Positions 1 through 14,200 of a stretch of 64,000 bases of DNA are shown here, one piece after another. The notes below the pieces were generated by a model, which saw only the letters and a list, made by a program, of their open reading frames with translations, did no database searches and was not told the DNA's origin. Each line of letters opens with the position of its first letter. The stretch's first letter is position 1. Both the position numbers and the translations under genes were made by a program. This DNA is from Certhia americana (lineage: Eukaryota > Chordata > Aves > Passeriformes > Certhiidae), in contig CM031879.1 in assembly GCA_018697195.1 (NCBI GenBank), positions 19,961,821 to 20,025,820 of the forward strand. Reading direction: 5' to 3'.

Positions 1-2105
1 AAGGTGTTTTCAAGGTTAGATAGCTAACAAGAACTGTTAGGAACAGGGAATTTTTTAGAAGCAAGTATGCTTTAAAAGAGGATCATTAAACTTCTGAGGT
101 TTTGAGTTCACAGCAAAAGCCTTTACCATTGTGCTGCTGCAAATAATTGTGTTTTGTTTGATGTGCTTTCTGTTACCTTTTATTATCAATTATAAGTTCC
201 CAAAGCTCTCAAAAGCTTCATTTTTTTTCCCGTAAGATTAGGTATGAAATAGATTCATTTAGTTATTTTTAAAATAAATACACCAAGATATTCTATGTCA
301 TTTTCTTTCACGCAACCCATTTTTTATTTAATCTATCTCTTAATTTAATCTATCTGCTTTTTCTTTAATATAATTAGTATTTTGATGTGGCCATGCAAGG
401 CACAAAGTCAGTATGAAAGTCGTTTCCTGAAGAGTCATTCAGAATCTTTGGGACTTTCTGTGCTTTTGAATATATTAATCTTAAAATTTATCCTTATTTT
501 TTTGAAATTGTGAGGTTTGTCTTCTCTGAAAAGTTGAGGCATGCCTGTTACAATCTCTTAGTTAATGTTCACAAATATAAGTTAATGTGGATTTCCAAGA
601 ACAAATTAACAAAGAAGTGAAGATGCTGAGTATACCTAAGAAAATATCAGACAATTTCAACCAATAAAAAAAACATTTCCTTCATGTCAGAAAGATTTAA
701 TTCTAAAGCTTGTAAAGTGACAGTCAAAAGTTCTACTAGAATTTAATTTTCACGTCTCCAGCACATTGTTCTGAAGAGGTCTTCCACACACAGAGTTTGC
801 TCTAACACTTTCCCAAGCCCCAGAGTCTGAAGTGAGATAGGTGTCATCATCTAGTCCTGCGGGACTGCCCTGGGTTTATCTCTGCCATGGGTGCAATTTA
901 ACGCTTTTGATTTGCTTTCAGCAATCTTCACTGGAATTACAGAGGAGACTTGGAGTGCAGTTTAGATTTTCTTTATCCAAAAACCAAGATTGAACCCTAC
1001 CTATGTGTTCATTAACCCTGTTCTGCCTCCATCTTAAAGGACCACAAAGGTTGTTCGCATTCACAAAAGCTTGCTGTGCAATGGTCATTTGCAGATTGCT
1101 TTGGGGTAGAAAATTTTACTTTTATCTCAACTTGATCAAATTGCAGTCATATAATAACTGATGCTAGAGCATGCAACAATTGCCTGTATTTGAGTCTTTG
1201 TAATTACAACCAGTTAAAGTGTCTGGAATACCTGTTTTCTCAGGTTTTAGCAAATGATGTGTACCTGGGTAAAAATGGAAGTTTATTTATCAAGCTCATG
1301 GTTTTCAACAGACATTTTTCATTAGTCAAAAACACCTAGGATAGAAAATATTCATAAAAAGTTTCATCCTTATAAACCTGTTAAAGTCCCAATGAGGTTT
1401 TGAAAGAATAATGCTGCCTCTTGTTTTGCCTGTTTTCCGTAGCAGCTAAACTAAATAGATGAGTTATTTCTCTGTCCAGTCCTCTTTGTGACAGGCTAGC
1501 AAAAGAGCTGTAAGGTGGGTGCCTTGAGTCATGCCATTCAGAAGAGCTCCTGCTGCTGGAAAGGTGGCTTTTCTGAGCAGCTTCTACAGAGTGGTTCCTT
1601 CATCATGAAAACCTTAGGAGAGAACCTGTTTACAATAGCACTGAAAGACACTTCTACTAACAAAAGTTTTATAAAAAACACTAGTCTATGACAACTTGTG
1701 ATCTAGTCTGAGTTCTACTCTTCCTGACCTCCATCTGTCAGCACTGCAACATATTTTGGGAGCTGGGATGCTGTCTGGGAATTCTCTCTGAATGTTTTCA
1801 ACATACTCTTCTTCATTGCACTTAGTAACTTTTTTTTGGGAAAGATGCAATGCTGCTGTTGTACACAAACAAGAATTAGAGAGAGAGATGTTACCCCTAT
1901 TCATTCTTGCTGTAATACAGTCAATTTGATACAGGCATAAATGGGCAAGTTCCTTTTCTCTTGAGTTGAATATAAGTAAACTGAACTGCAAAGTTGATCT
2001 TTAATGAGAGACAATGATTTCATTACCTGCCACTTCATATTTAAAGAAAGAAGAGTAGCATCATTGGCAGCAAGTTTTACAGAAAAAGGAATTATTCCTT
2101 TGTAG
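1..2105 (+). other. AT-rich non-coding sequence, presumably intron 1 of ATP6AP1L
   Basis: No signal-peptide-like exon, CpG-rich promoter or recognisable repeat was seen. A short in-frame ATG near 1531 does not encode a signal sequence. Minus-strand ORFs near 1686-2173 overlap the true exon and are shadows. The first coding exon and promoter are therefore placed upstream of the window by inference. Confidence 0.5.
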
Positions 2106-2232
2106 ATCACAGTGGAATCCAGACACTGCTGTGCACGAAGGACAGGTTGTCTCAGCACAGGAGCTGACGGCACTCTTGCAACCTCTTTTTACCCAGAAAT
2201 GCAGAAACCTCGTCTTGTTCCTGCAGGACAGG
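2106..2232 (+). CDS. ATP6AP1L: ATP6AP1L coding exon A (first visible)
   Basis: The acceptor is ttattcctttgtag at 2105, entered after two bases of a split codon. The donor is AGG|gtacgt at 2232/2233, in phase 0. The 42 full codons contain DTAVHEG, then an amphipathic stretch, then [11 protein letters not shown], matching the S1 luminal N-terminal region ('RNVLLFLQDK' in the human paralogue). A second AG at 2112 would start the exon at 2113 (TGG) in phase 0, so the exact start is uncertain by 7 bases. An in-frame stop at 2056-2058 prevents extension further upstream, so a separate 5' exon must supply the start codon and signal peptide. Confidence 0.85.
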
Positions 2233-5200
2233 GTACGTAAACCATTTTTTTTTCCTCAACAATATTGAGCACAAGTCTGTACCTAAATGAGATGCCATGC
2301 CTCTTTCTCACCAACCTACTCTTTTTATTTTTCAGCTTAGCATAGATGATTTCACATACTTCAGTGAAACCTATGGCAACAAGAATCCGTTTCAGAATGT
2401 TCAGGCAAGCATTTATCTCTTTTATTTCTTTATGTGCAGTATTTAAAAAAGAAAAAGAAAGATGTAATAAAGATGCAAAGAGCCAATAACTGGGAAAAGG
2501 ACACTGAGTTGTAGAAGTTTTCCTATTTAAATTATTGAGATTATTCCAGTTTGAGCAGATGTGTTAAAGAAAATAAACTGAGTTTGCAGATACATGTTTT
2601 GTAGCTATTATATTTGTAAAGACTGAGTTTTCACAATTCATCATAACTGATAAAGTTGTTCTTTAATATGCTACAATTTTCTATTTTAAAAAACAATATA
2701 AACTTCAAGACTAAATTTCTGTTTTGAAGCCTTAGAAAGAAAAGAACTTACAGGAACCAATTTTTTTTTTCTTATTTTCAGATTTTTTTAACAGAAATTG
2801 AAACTCATTCAGGGAGTTAACTGTTTTAATTTTATATTAAGTTAATATATCACTAGATGCTATATTGTCTTAATCTTCACCAAAAAAAACCCCCAAAAAA
2901 ACGCTACTTGATTAACTTGAAATAAACTCTATGCACAGGATTTAAGATGAAATCCTCCTGAGTCAGTCAACAGCTTCAAAATCTGTCCTCACTGAGAAGG
3001 TTTATAGATTTTGTGCAGAGTATCTATGGATGTACTTACATGACATTTTATTGAAATGTAATTAGACAAAATGTTCACTTGTGGAAGTCATAAAAACATT
3101 CCTGGAGGCAGTGCAGGATGAACAGAGCTATTAGTAATGTAAATGGTATCAGAGCACACGAGGAAGTGTAAATTCCCAAGCACCACACAGCAAGCACTGT
3201 GTGTAATTAAATACATAAATATTCAGATAGTACCTGTCTCCACATCTGTGCTAAGAACCTCATATCTTCCTTGTACAACTGACACTGGAGATATCCACCT
3301 CTTTGTCATATAACAGCATTTTAACACTGGTGCTGGAAGAGAAACAATTATTCAGAGTATCTACATGGGTTTTCTGAGGAATGAATAGGAGTCATAATCA
3401 TCTGTACTGTAAGGATCAGTGGTTGTGTCCTCAGGCAGATATACTGGTTCTTCTCTGCTGTGCCTTATCGTCTCAGGGTTTAACATCCCTGCAAGGCTGT
3501 GTCTGGAGCAAATTTTTGTTGCTGCCTGACTGCAAAACTGGTGTAATTTCAGCAGTTTGACATGCATTGCAATGCATGACATTGCAAGTTCCTAATAATT
3601 TGGTGGTCTTATTTAAGTAGGCCCTGGATGTTTAAGAGGCATATCAAAGTATTTAAAATATTTTTCTTTTACCTTGTAGTCAGGACTCCATCAGCACTGT
3701 AGATACAGATTAAAGGCTCTAAAGTCTAGAGATAAGGCCAGAGACTGATGGGTTTAGAAATCAGGTGGTATACAAGAGGACTGGGGACCTAGGGAGGGCT
3801 GGTGAGGAGGTCCTCAGCTAAACAAAAGGTCACATTTAAGTAAATCTTTGTATCAGGCAGGTCAGAGACTTACACCCAAGTTTTTAACAATCTGAATAAA
3901 TGTCAGCAACTGATTTTTTTCTGATCTTGCCTCTGTTCCTTCTCTGTCTTGGAGCTGAGAAAATTTTCCATATTATGGCTTCTTTAAAACTGGAAAGTTT
4001 CTTTTTACAAATTGCTTATCTTAACTCCAGCACTTCGTACATTTTTTCTGTTGGATTTGGCAATCTTAATACTTTTCTAATATAGTTCAGTGGAGGTGAG
4101 GTGCTGTAATGTGAGTGAAAGAAAACGAGATTTATAAACTACATGCTTTTTTTCACCTAGGTGCCCATAGAGAGAGTTTTGTCAATATCTTTAGCATAAG
4201 ATTTAGTTCTTAGGGCCAGAAAAGGAAATTTATAGTCATGCATATGAGGCGTAACAGAGTGTACAAACATTTGCTTGGTTGCTATCATATTGCTTTAACT
4301 CCACTTCAGATACTTTGGGTAAAAAATCAATTCTTAATCATGCTGTGAAAGATTGGAATAACATTCACACAACACAGGACAAAAGTAAAGGTCAGGTCTG
4401 AATTTTCTCACTGGGGAAATTAGAATCCTTGATGTTGCATGATCACAAGTTTTTTACCTACACAGTCTGTATTATACAAGTGATCAGTGAAGCTATAATA
4501 AACGCTCCATTGCTCTCAAGCATCCTCCTTTGTGAACTTCAGAAGTGCACTTATTCATAAACCCAAGCTGGAGATTTCATTTAGAATGTGTAAGAACATG
4601 TAACAGCATGTGTACTACAAGAAGAAAGTGTTATTTGAAAAAGAGTTACAGGCTTGTAAACCCCAGAAATATTTGTAGATGTTCAATTTTTTCAGCTGCA
4701 TTAGTAGCATGAGCTTTTGGTATCAATGGGTTTGCATGCAATAAAAGAATCGTATTCCAGTTAATACAAAGGGAATCTTATAGGTAGATCATTTATCTTG
4801 AACTTTCAAACAGCTTCTAAATTAAGTAATAAAAATAAAAACATTAGCATTTGGGGAACTTCTTTGTCAAGCAGTCACCTGCTCTTCAAACTATTTTTCT
4901 TTAATATTAGCTTTGACTTTCCCCTGACAGTGCTCAGCTCCTTAGAACTGCAGTGTATGTTAACACATTCCAATTAGTGGCTAGCTGTGCAGCTACATAA
5001 TTATGACTGTAAGTCATTGCCACTTGTAGTCTGGCAACTCCATCCTATCTTCACACAGTGGTCATAGATTGAGCAGTACTATTTAGTCACATGTGATAAC
5101 AGAAGTTCTAATAAAGTTTTGATTGTCTCTTTTTCCTTTCTTTTAGTTTTATTATATTATTTTTTTGACAAGGGAATATGCACAGAACTGCATAATAATC

Positions 5201-8200
5201 AAGATAAAACTTCATCATAGATTTATTCACTGACATGATGAAGTTTTGTTCTCTAGCCTTTTATAAAATACTATTAATATTTGATTTTTTTTCAATCCTG
5301 ATCACTATCAGCCTCTGAATTACCATTTTCAAAGAGCTGCTGTAATTCTCAAGGTTTTATTACTGAAGGGTAACACTCAGTTCTATTACCTATTATTGTG
5401 TATGTCAAATTAGGTTTGTTTTTCTGTCACCCTGTACTGTGCTACAATCAATTTACATTGAATCTTATCTGTTACTCAGTTGCCCAAGAGCTTGTACCAG
5501 GAGCTACTTCTGTAGTCCATCAGTCAGTCACTGCCTTTACTGACCTGAAAAATTCAGCATAGTGAGCAAGTTTCATTAGCTCAATATTTATCTTTTTATC
5601 AGGTAGTTTATAAGGAACAGAACAGACCGTAGTGCGGTAACAGATACTTTTTTATACCCCTTACTTGCTAAATCTTTACCTTTTCTTTAGCTCCATTCAT
5701 GTGAAGACTGCCTCTCTGTCTCCAAAGGAGCTTGGTTTCTTTAGAGTCCTTGCTTCAAGACTCTGCTGAATGCCTTGTGTGGGTCCAAGCAGAGTGTACC
5801 ATCTAGAGCTTCCCAGAGTACATGCCTGTTCACTCCTTTGGACATCTTCAGCAGAATTGCTAGGCAAAATTTTTTGTGAAAGCCACATCAATCTTTTCCC
5901 CAGTACAGTCCTTTGTTATTGTTATAGTCTGTAATTTATTCTTTAGAATGTTTCCTCCCATTCTCAGACTTCAGGTTTTCTTCTCAACAATCCCTTGGAT
6001 TTGTCTGTAACCCTCATTTAAAAAAAAATAATTGTGTAATATTTCCCACTATACAGTACAGCATGGAGGTTTTTTCAACATTACTTCCTGTAGCTGCAAC
6101 ACACTATATCAGGTAAAGTAAATCAGATCAATTTTCATTAAAATTATAACTTAATAGCTTTATGCATACATTTGAAGGGCATGGCAACATTGTAAAAGTT
6201 TGTGGGATAGATAATAATTGGAAAGTTAAAATAAAACCTTCCCCTTCTCCTTTCCCCCTTCCTCTCTCTCCTTGTCCCTCTCCTGTTCCTAGCTACTATG
6301 TGGTTTTCTCTAGCAGAAAGCAAAATAAGGCGTTTCTCAATATCCTTTTCATTCTCCGCCCCTTTTTGGAGTTTTCATGTTTTGAACAAGCACGGTAGCT
6401 GAAATCCTAAAATGTGTAAAGCAACATATGGGTATTGTAAAGAAAAGTGCACAACTGCTAAATGGCAAGAAGGAGAAAGAGGCATGGGATCAGATTGCCT
6501 GCCTGAGGCTGTTGAGCTGATATCCAGCTGTATCTACCTTTCAGATGAAAAGCAGCTGAATACCAGTGGCTGGAAGCTGAGACAGATGGCAGTGCAGCAT
6601 TGGTTCGGAGCAGAGGCACAATTAAGATATTACTCAGTAATGATACCTTTTATGTCTTATTCTATACTAAATCTGCTTAATGTATATCCTTGGATGAAAT
6701 GGCTGTTGCCATTCTGGCTGCTGCTATGGGACAAAGGATGAAAATATTGAAATTAAAACAAAATCATTGAATTATTCAGAATTTGAGGTGTAAATTTATA
6801 TCTGTAAACAAATGAAAATTAAGTGTTTCATCTTTTTGTTCCAGGAGGTGCTAAAAACACTTCTTAAAGACCTGTACACAAGATCAATGCTTTTTGCTTT
6901 GGTTTAATTTCTGCAGTTACTTTTCTATCAGTCTGGTAAATCAGACAATGCTAAATAATCCTCCCTTATGAGCATCTATAGAAATGTGAAAATACCTATA
7001 GCCTTTGCCTAGGAAGGAAGATGTGAGCAATTATAAATAACCAGAGCAGTTCAGAAAAGTGGTAAGCAGTCAAAGAACAGACAAAAAGGAAAAAATGAAT
7101 AGTAGGAGAAAGGTGTTAGGAGTGCCACAACACTTGCATCCGAGGCAGAGAGAGAATCTGTAACAGCCTGAATCAAGTGACAGACTTAATCTTGACTTAA
7201 ATGTAGAAAATACAAAAGCGAAGTTAACAAGCTGTAAACTAGGAGTCAATGAAAAAAAAATCTTCTGTTATTCATATTTGTATTGGGTTTCTGTGGCAAG
7301 ACTTTGCTAGAGGGGTGGCCTTTTTGAGAAGCTGCCAGAAACTTCCTCCACGTCTAAAAGTTTCAATGCTCCAAGAGTGACCTGCCACTGGCCAACGCCA
7401 AGGCCTTCAGTAGATGGTGGTAACATATTTTAAAAGGTGAAGTTACTGCACAGAAGCAATTGTGTTTTAAGAAGAGAGGAGTGAAAAGGGAGGAGAATCC
7501 AGCACCAAGGTCAGCACAGAAGGAGGGAGGGGAAGGAGGTGCTCCAGGCACCAGAGCAGAGATGCACCTGCAGCCTGTGGTGCAGCCTGTGGTGTGACAG
7601 CTGTGTCCCATGGAGGTAGGGAGATAGGGAGCTGTACCTCCCTGTGTCCCAGGGAGGTAGGGAGCTGTGTCCCATGGGGGAGCAGAGATCCACCTGCAAC
7701 CCATGGAGCACCCAGTGCCAGGAGAGGTGGGTGCCTGAAGGAAGCTGTGTCCTGCCTCCTGGCAGGACCTGTGGAGAGAGGAGCCCATGCTGGAGCGGTC
7801 TGTTCCTGAAGGACTGCACCCCATGGGAGGGACCCACACTGAAGCAGTTCATGAAGAACTGCTGTGGGAAAGACTCTTCTTGGAGAAGTCCATGGAGGAC
7901 CATGGAGTCCATGGCAGGGACCCCGTGGAGAAGCAGGGGAGGAGTATGAGGAGTCCTCCCCCCAAAAAGGAAGAGGCAGTACAGACAGTGTGTGATGAAG
8001 TGACCAGAAACCCCATTCTCTATCCCCCTTCACCACTGTAGAGTAGGAGGTAGAGAATAATGGGTAATGTTGTGCCTGGAAGAAGAGAGGGGTGGGTACA
8101 AGGTGTTTTTAAGATTTGGCTTTATTTCTACTGTCACACTCTGATTTGATTGTTAAAAAGTTTAATTAATTTTCCCAAGTCAAGTCTGTTTTTCTTGTGT

Positions 8201-11200
8201 AATTGGCTAGTGAACTCTTTATGGCCCATGAGCCTTTTAATTTCTCTACTTTGTATAGCTGAAGAGGACAATGATAGAGCAGCTTTGGTTGGTACCTGGC
8301 ATGAGGCCAGGGTTAACCTACCAGAACATTCAATATGAGCTACATTAATTTTGATAATTTTCAAATTTTTGTCTTGCATTTTTTCCCCCCCAATTTTTCA
8401 GGTTAATTTTATTATCAAGAAAAATGCTTGGAAAGATATTTTTTGACTCTGCAGGTTCCAAATTTATAGAATGAGAATGGTTTTCAATTCATTTCACTCA
8501 AGTATCTTTATCAGGAAGTCAGTTATCAGAATTGTAAATAAAGTGAAAGATAACCCTGATGCTTTATCTGAACCAATTCAGCCTGAGCTTTATAATTTGT
8601 ACTTTGAGTAGAAAGGTGGAAAGTATATGACATGAATTTTGTTTGTGTGTGTCTGGGGGCTCTGTAGAGACTATTAATTAACTAATTAATTTACTAATGG
8701 ACTATTACTGTGTTAATAGTAACAAATTAGACATTTTTCTGTACCATGTGCTGTACCACCAGGATGTACAGAAATGCAGGGTGTTTATTTTGCAAAGTAT
8801 GACTTAACTGAATGGAGCTGCTGGAACTGGAGGTGTCTGATATTGGTCTTTCTCACCTCCAAGGGCATTTACTTAGAGAGTCATCTGAGCTTTGCTTCTG
8901 GCAGTGTTCATAATCACTACACTCTTAGCTTGAGAACTTCTACATTATCTGTCTCTCCTCTTACACCATACATGTGGAAAAGACAGTAAAACTTTGGTGT
9001 TAATGAATGCTTTAAGCTTGCTGCAAGAAAGTTCAGGAGCAGCCAGCAAGCCACCATCAGTCAGGCTGGTGAGAATTCACATGCTGTTTGCTGTGGAGGT
9101 TTCTCACCTTGAATATTAAATTAAGGATACATTAAAACAAAGGTGTTCAATTCTTAAGCAACTAAATATTAAGCAAGTAAATAAGCTTTTCATAAATTTA
9201 TTACAGGAAATTCTTCAGACTTCTCCTTCATCTTTAGTTTTGCCAGCTGTAGACTGCAAAGTTGCCAAGTATCTCCTGAGTGTTCTTCAAGAAGCGGGAG
9301 ATTGGAAGTTAACAAATGCAACTAATCTCAGTATCTCTCAGATGGAAGTGAATGCATCTAACCCAAACTTACTGGTGGTTCAACTACAACCACTTGCCAG
9401 GTAGGAGCTTATCGTGAACATTCCACATGTGTGCAAGATTTTTAGAGCTTTTCAAAATGTCAGTTGTATTCAGGAAATTAAAAAAAAAAACAAACAGTGG
9501 AAGCTTGTAGGGCTATTAAAATTGTTTCTCTTACAAGGATGAATTCAGTGTTTTTCAAAGTCCCCTAATGAGCTTACCAGGTGTAATAGATGAATTATGT
9601 TGAGAAAGTCAGTCAGGCATTCCTATTTTGTCTGCCTCATTATATAAGAACAAAGAGGCAGCTAATAAAACTAAATGGCAACACGCTTTTTAGCAGAAAA
9701 GCTCAATTATTTTACTCGACACATGATTAACCTGCAGAATTAATTGCTAGAAGGCATTCTAGGGGTCAAAAATACTGGCAGGATAAATAAGCAAGCAAAT
9801 AAACATACAGACAAACCTGAAGCTAATAAAGAGCCTGATTTTTCCATCACTATGGAAGGAAGAGGAGGGCTATAATTCTTCATGTTTCCAGCTCTGCGAG
9901 GGCTATGATCTAACAGATATTGTTCCTTCAGGTGAATGTATATTTAGAACTTATAAGGCATGGTTGCTGGCCTTCTGCTTACTCTTCTTCCCATTTTGTT
10001 ACTTGGGCATTTGTACATGCTGGTGTAAGGTGCAGATATCAACATGTCCTAAAAATATGTAATTCTAGCTGTCACATCACTACACAAAAAGAGGCATGAT
10101 AACTATTTTAAAGGGCTCCTGTATGAATGTTAAACAAGGGGCCAACAGCAAATAAAAAAAAAAGCTTTCCAGAAACTGATCAAAATACTGTCAGTAGTAT
10201 GGCTTCTCTGCTGCCTGGAAAATTTGAGGGGTTAAAGAATCAGCTGAAGATGTAGTTTTTACATTTTTAATGGCATTGCAGAAGAAAAGGGTCATTAGGA
10301 GGAGATGAAAGAATAACAGAGGGACTGTCAGTAATCCTTTTATCAGTCAGTATCTTCGTACGTTTCTGATTCACATCATTCTTTCCTAGGAAAGATTTTT
10401 AATTATTTTTCTCTCTCTTTTTCTCTAGTGATTTAAAAGAGATTTCCACCCTGGAAGCAATTGCTGAAAATGGTAAGCAGTATTACCTAGACATAGCTAA
10501 CATTTCATCATTTGTGTTTTCACTTGAGCAGGTACTATTCTCTAGTTCTTAGGCTTTGCTTTGCTGCTACTATTTAAAGGCTTTTATCCCACTCCCCTTC
10601 CAAAATATTTTTAAGCTGTGGTTGTCTTAGTTTTAATCAGACACTAAGTATATGATTAAAAGTCTACCTGGATACAGCTCTGTGACATGAAATGTAAGCT
10701 TGATAAATTCACATCTACTTCAGGCATGGGCCTTTGTTCATTCTCTGAGCCCAAGCCCTGCACGTCTGAGCGTCTTCAGCTGCCTCCTTTGATCTCACCT
10801 TGCACACTGGCAGCTAGAGGTGCCAGGCTCTTTTGTCAATTCCAAGGCCTTGGTCTAAACAAAGGGTGTCTGCATGAATAGGAAATGTTTTTCTAATCTT
10901 ATAAAACAATATTGTTGGCTTTCTTTGCCTTTAATAGAAGTCTTTTATTGGTTTTACAGTATAATACTAAAAAAGTTTTTTTCTTGCCTAACATCTGAAA
11001 AAGTGGTGCCCTACATGAAAATGACACTGAGAGACATCTCACTGCAGAGTTTTCACTTACTACTCTAAATTAGAAATCAAATTATAAAGTGTGCAAATCA
11101 ATGAAGTGGCAGTTTTGGGGGTTTACAGTGTAGTGGGCTGATAATTAAACAGTATTCTTAGTGGCTATGACTTTCTGCTCAGAACTGGGGTTATAAAATC

Positions 11201-14200
11201 AGAAGCAGATTTGAAAATCAGTGGAAAATAGCTTAGTACTGAAATCAGTTGTGTATCCTTTTCTGTTTGTTTTTGCACAAAGTGAGTGGGTTTTATACTA
11301 AAACAAGCAGTTGGGCTTTTATCTGTGAATTGCAGTAAAGTTATTTTGTTCTCTTTTCTTGTCCTCAGAGTGTGCTAGATAGCAGAACCTTGGCTTAATG
11401 TTGGTCTTGGCTAAATAGTCGCTTTTTCTTTATGGGGCATTTCTTTCATCAGCTGCATGGGTTCAAGAATAAGCTTCCCAAGACCTAGAATCTCAGTATC
11501 ACAGAATATTCTGAGTTGAGAAATGCCCCATTGGGATCACTGAGTCCATCCAGGCCCTGCGCAGGACACCCCAAGAATTATATCATGTGCCTGACAATGT
11601 TCTCCAAATGCTTCTTGAGCTGTCAGGTTTGGTTCTGTGCCACTTCTCTGGGGAGCCTAATGCAGCTCTCTGGGTAGCAAACCTTTTCCTGATATCCAGC
11701 CTAAACCTCCACTGACTCAGTTTCATGCCATTTCCTTGAGTCCTGTCACTGGTCACGAGTGGTGAGATCAGCAGTGTCTGCCCCTCCTCTCCCCTCATGA
11801 GGAAGTTGTACCTTCAGTGAGCTCTCCCCTCAGTCTTCTCCAGGCTAAACAGACCAAGTGACCTCAGCTGCTCCTCATAGGGCTCCCTTTCCCCTTCAGA
11901 CCCTTCACCATCCTCATTGCCCTCCTCTAGACACTCTTTATTAGCTTCATATCCTTCTTACACTGTGGTGCCCAGAACTGCCCCCAGCACTCAAGGTGAG
12001 GCTTCCCCAGCTCTGAGCAGAGCAGGACAATCCCCTCCCTTGCCCAGCTGGCCGTGCTGTGCCTGATGCACCCCAGGACAGGGCTGGCCCTCCTGGCTGC
12101 CAGGGCACTGCTGGCTCAGGCCACTTTGTTTTGGAAAGCAAAGTTAAGAAGTGATCTGTGGGAGGATGGAAGAAAAGGCTATGCCAGATTTTTGGTTAGT
12201 ATCAACTAGATGTTAATCAGGAAGAAGGTGTGTGGATTAGGGAAGATGTGCCACTTTGCTTGACCAAGTAGGGAATCTGCACTATTGTTCCTGTAGCACC
12301 TAATTTAGATGCTCTAAAGCATGGGGGACAGTCTAAGCTCCTTTCTGTGGAGAATTTGAAAATAATTCATAAGAAAGGTAGAGTTCTGGTCACAGGCAAA
12401 CAGGAAATGTATATCAACTCTGTTGTCATAAGGATGTTCACAGAAGCTTCTCTGGATGAAGAAATTACCTCTAGAATCTTCCTGAAGGCAGAGTTATAGA
12501 TGTTACTGGTAACTATAGTTACATGTAGCTCCTTTCTGAAAGGAAAAGCAAATAACGTGTTATTTCAGAAAGCTATTGGTTGCTTTAATGAAAGAAAACC
12601 CAAAGTCAATCTCTGCATTTTTATACATACTATTTTCTGTTGCTCTGCAAATTTTTGCTAGGGCTGAAGAGAATTTCCAAACTCTATGAATCCAGAATAC
12701 AAAATTTACATTATATAATGCCTTGGATCTCCACAACCAATGCAATTATGGCATTAGTTTTTAGGCATTTTTGAGTAAGTACATTTCTTATAGTCGAATC
12801 TCTTGGCAATGATTTTTAGAAGGAAAATTTACATAGCTATGATGCTTGACTGATATGAGGAAATCAGTTCAGTTGAAACCCTACAGAAAAAAACAATGCT
12901 TGAATTCTTACAAAAGCCAAATATTTTACTCAGCCAGGGCACAATTATTACCATAAATAGAAGTGGTTAAAGAAGATAATAATATAAATTTTTAATTTCA
13001 GCAAATGCAAATACAACACAACTTCTATAAAGTATAACTTCAAAATCTTAGAAGTTTGTATGTCCAGGTTATAAAATATCCATCCACCGGGCTGGTACAT
13101 GAATGAGAAGTGGGAAGGCACTGAAACAGTAAATGTGAGTCTGCTTGCTTGCTTCTCAAGCAGTCCCAGTAACAATACTAATAATGGCTCATGATTCCCA
13201 ATTATTGTGCTCCTTATAAGCAGATGTTCATGTTTCTGCATAAATATTGAAAAGATTTCTCAATTTTAAGTATTTATTGCAACTGCTTGTGGTTCCAGGA
13301 CTAGAGGGGGATCTTTTGTAGAAGCATGTTTGGACCTCTTTGAAAGGCCCTCTCTTCCTTATTTGATTTCTCATTCCTTTTTCAGGAATATTTCACCATA
13401 TTTCTCCTTTGGCCTCCAATGTAATGAACAGGAAAATTTTCTGTGTCCTGTTTGGGGTGCAGAAACAGGCTTTAAATCCACAGAAGGCAAAAGAAATGTT
13501 GCTACAAGTATTATACAAATCATGCCCCACACTAAACACCATGTTTTGAGTGTTGTTTCTCACTGGTAGTTACGTGTATTTTGTAATTCACAGAACAACA
13601 CTACTTAAGTTTTATTATTTATTTATTAACTGGCCACTTGACTAACAGTATATGCATCCTACTTTCATCTCTTAAGTGATTTCTTCTGCTCCTGCTTTTT
13701 AATTGCCCAAAGTTCAAACTTTTGGGTATGTTTTCTGTAGTTTTGCTTTTCAGTTTCAAAATCACCCCTTTTTCTGAACCATTGTACTTTTTTCTTTTAT
13801 TATCTCACTGAAATTGTGCATTTTTCAAGACACTGAGTGTGTCTTGTCCCATTTTTACCTAGATACAATGAGTACTTAAGTTGCTTAAACAAACTGAATA
13901 AGCTTAAACTTCTACCTCATTACTTCTCCAATGACTGTAGTATTTTAGCTTTCTCAGCTTACAATGTTTGTTGAATTATACGTGTTTCTATTTACAGACA
14001 AAATAATTGGAAAAGTGACCATGGATCTGGAGGAGCGAGGGATTCATTTTTCAGCAATTTATACTGCAGTGAGACCTTCAAGGGTGAGTAATCTTCAGTG
14101 CCTAGAACTGCTAGATTTTTATCATCCAATATTTACAGAAGAACTCTGTAGATGATTTTCAAGATTATATGGAAAAGAAATCTATATTATATGAGGTTTT

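Noticed and set aside
2199..2232. ATG at 2199 as a start codon in exon A
   Set aside because: It is in a different frame from the conserved [10 protein letters not shown] reading and is followed by stops in the next exon.
6412..6741. 109-codon + ORF in intron B-C
   Set aside because: No recognisable domain, no splice or promoter context, and composition like the surrounding intron.
7363..8041. Cluster of overlapping ORFs up to 189 codons on both strands
   Set aside because: All lie inside the GC-rich LTR at 7279-8328. Open frames on both strands reflect repeat composition.
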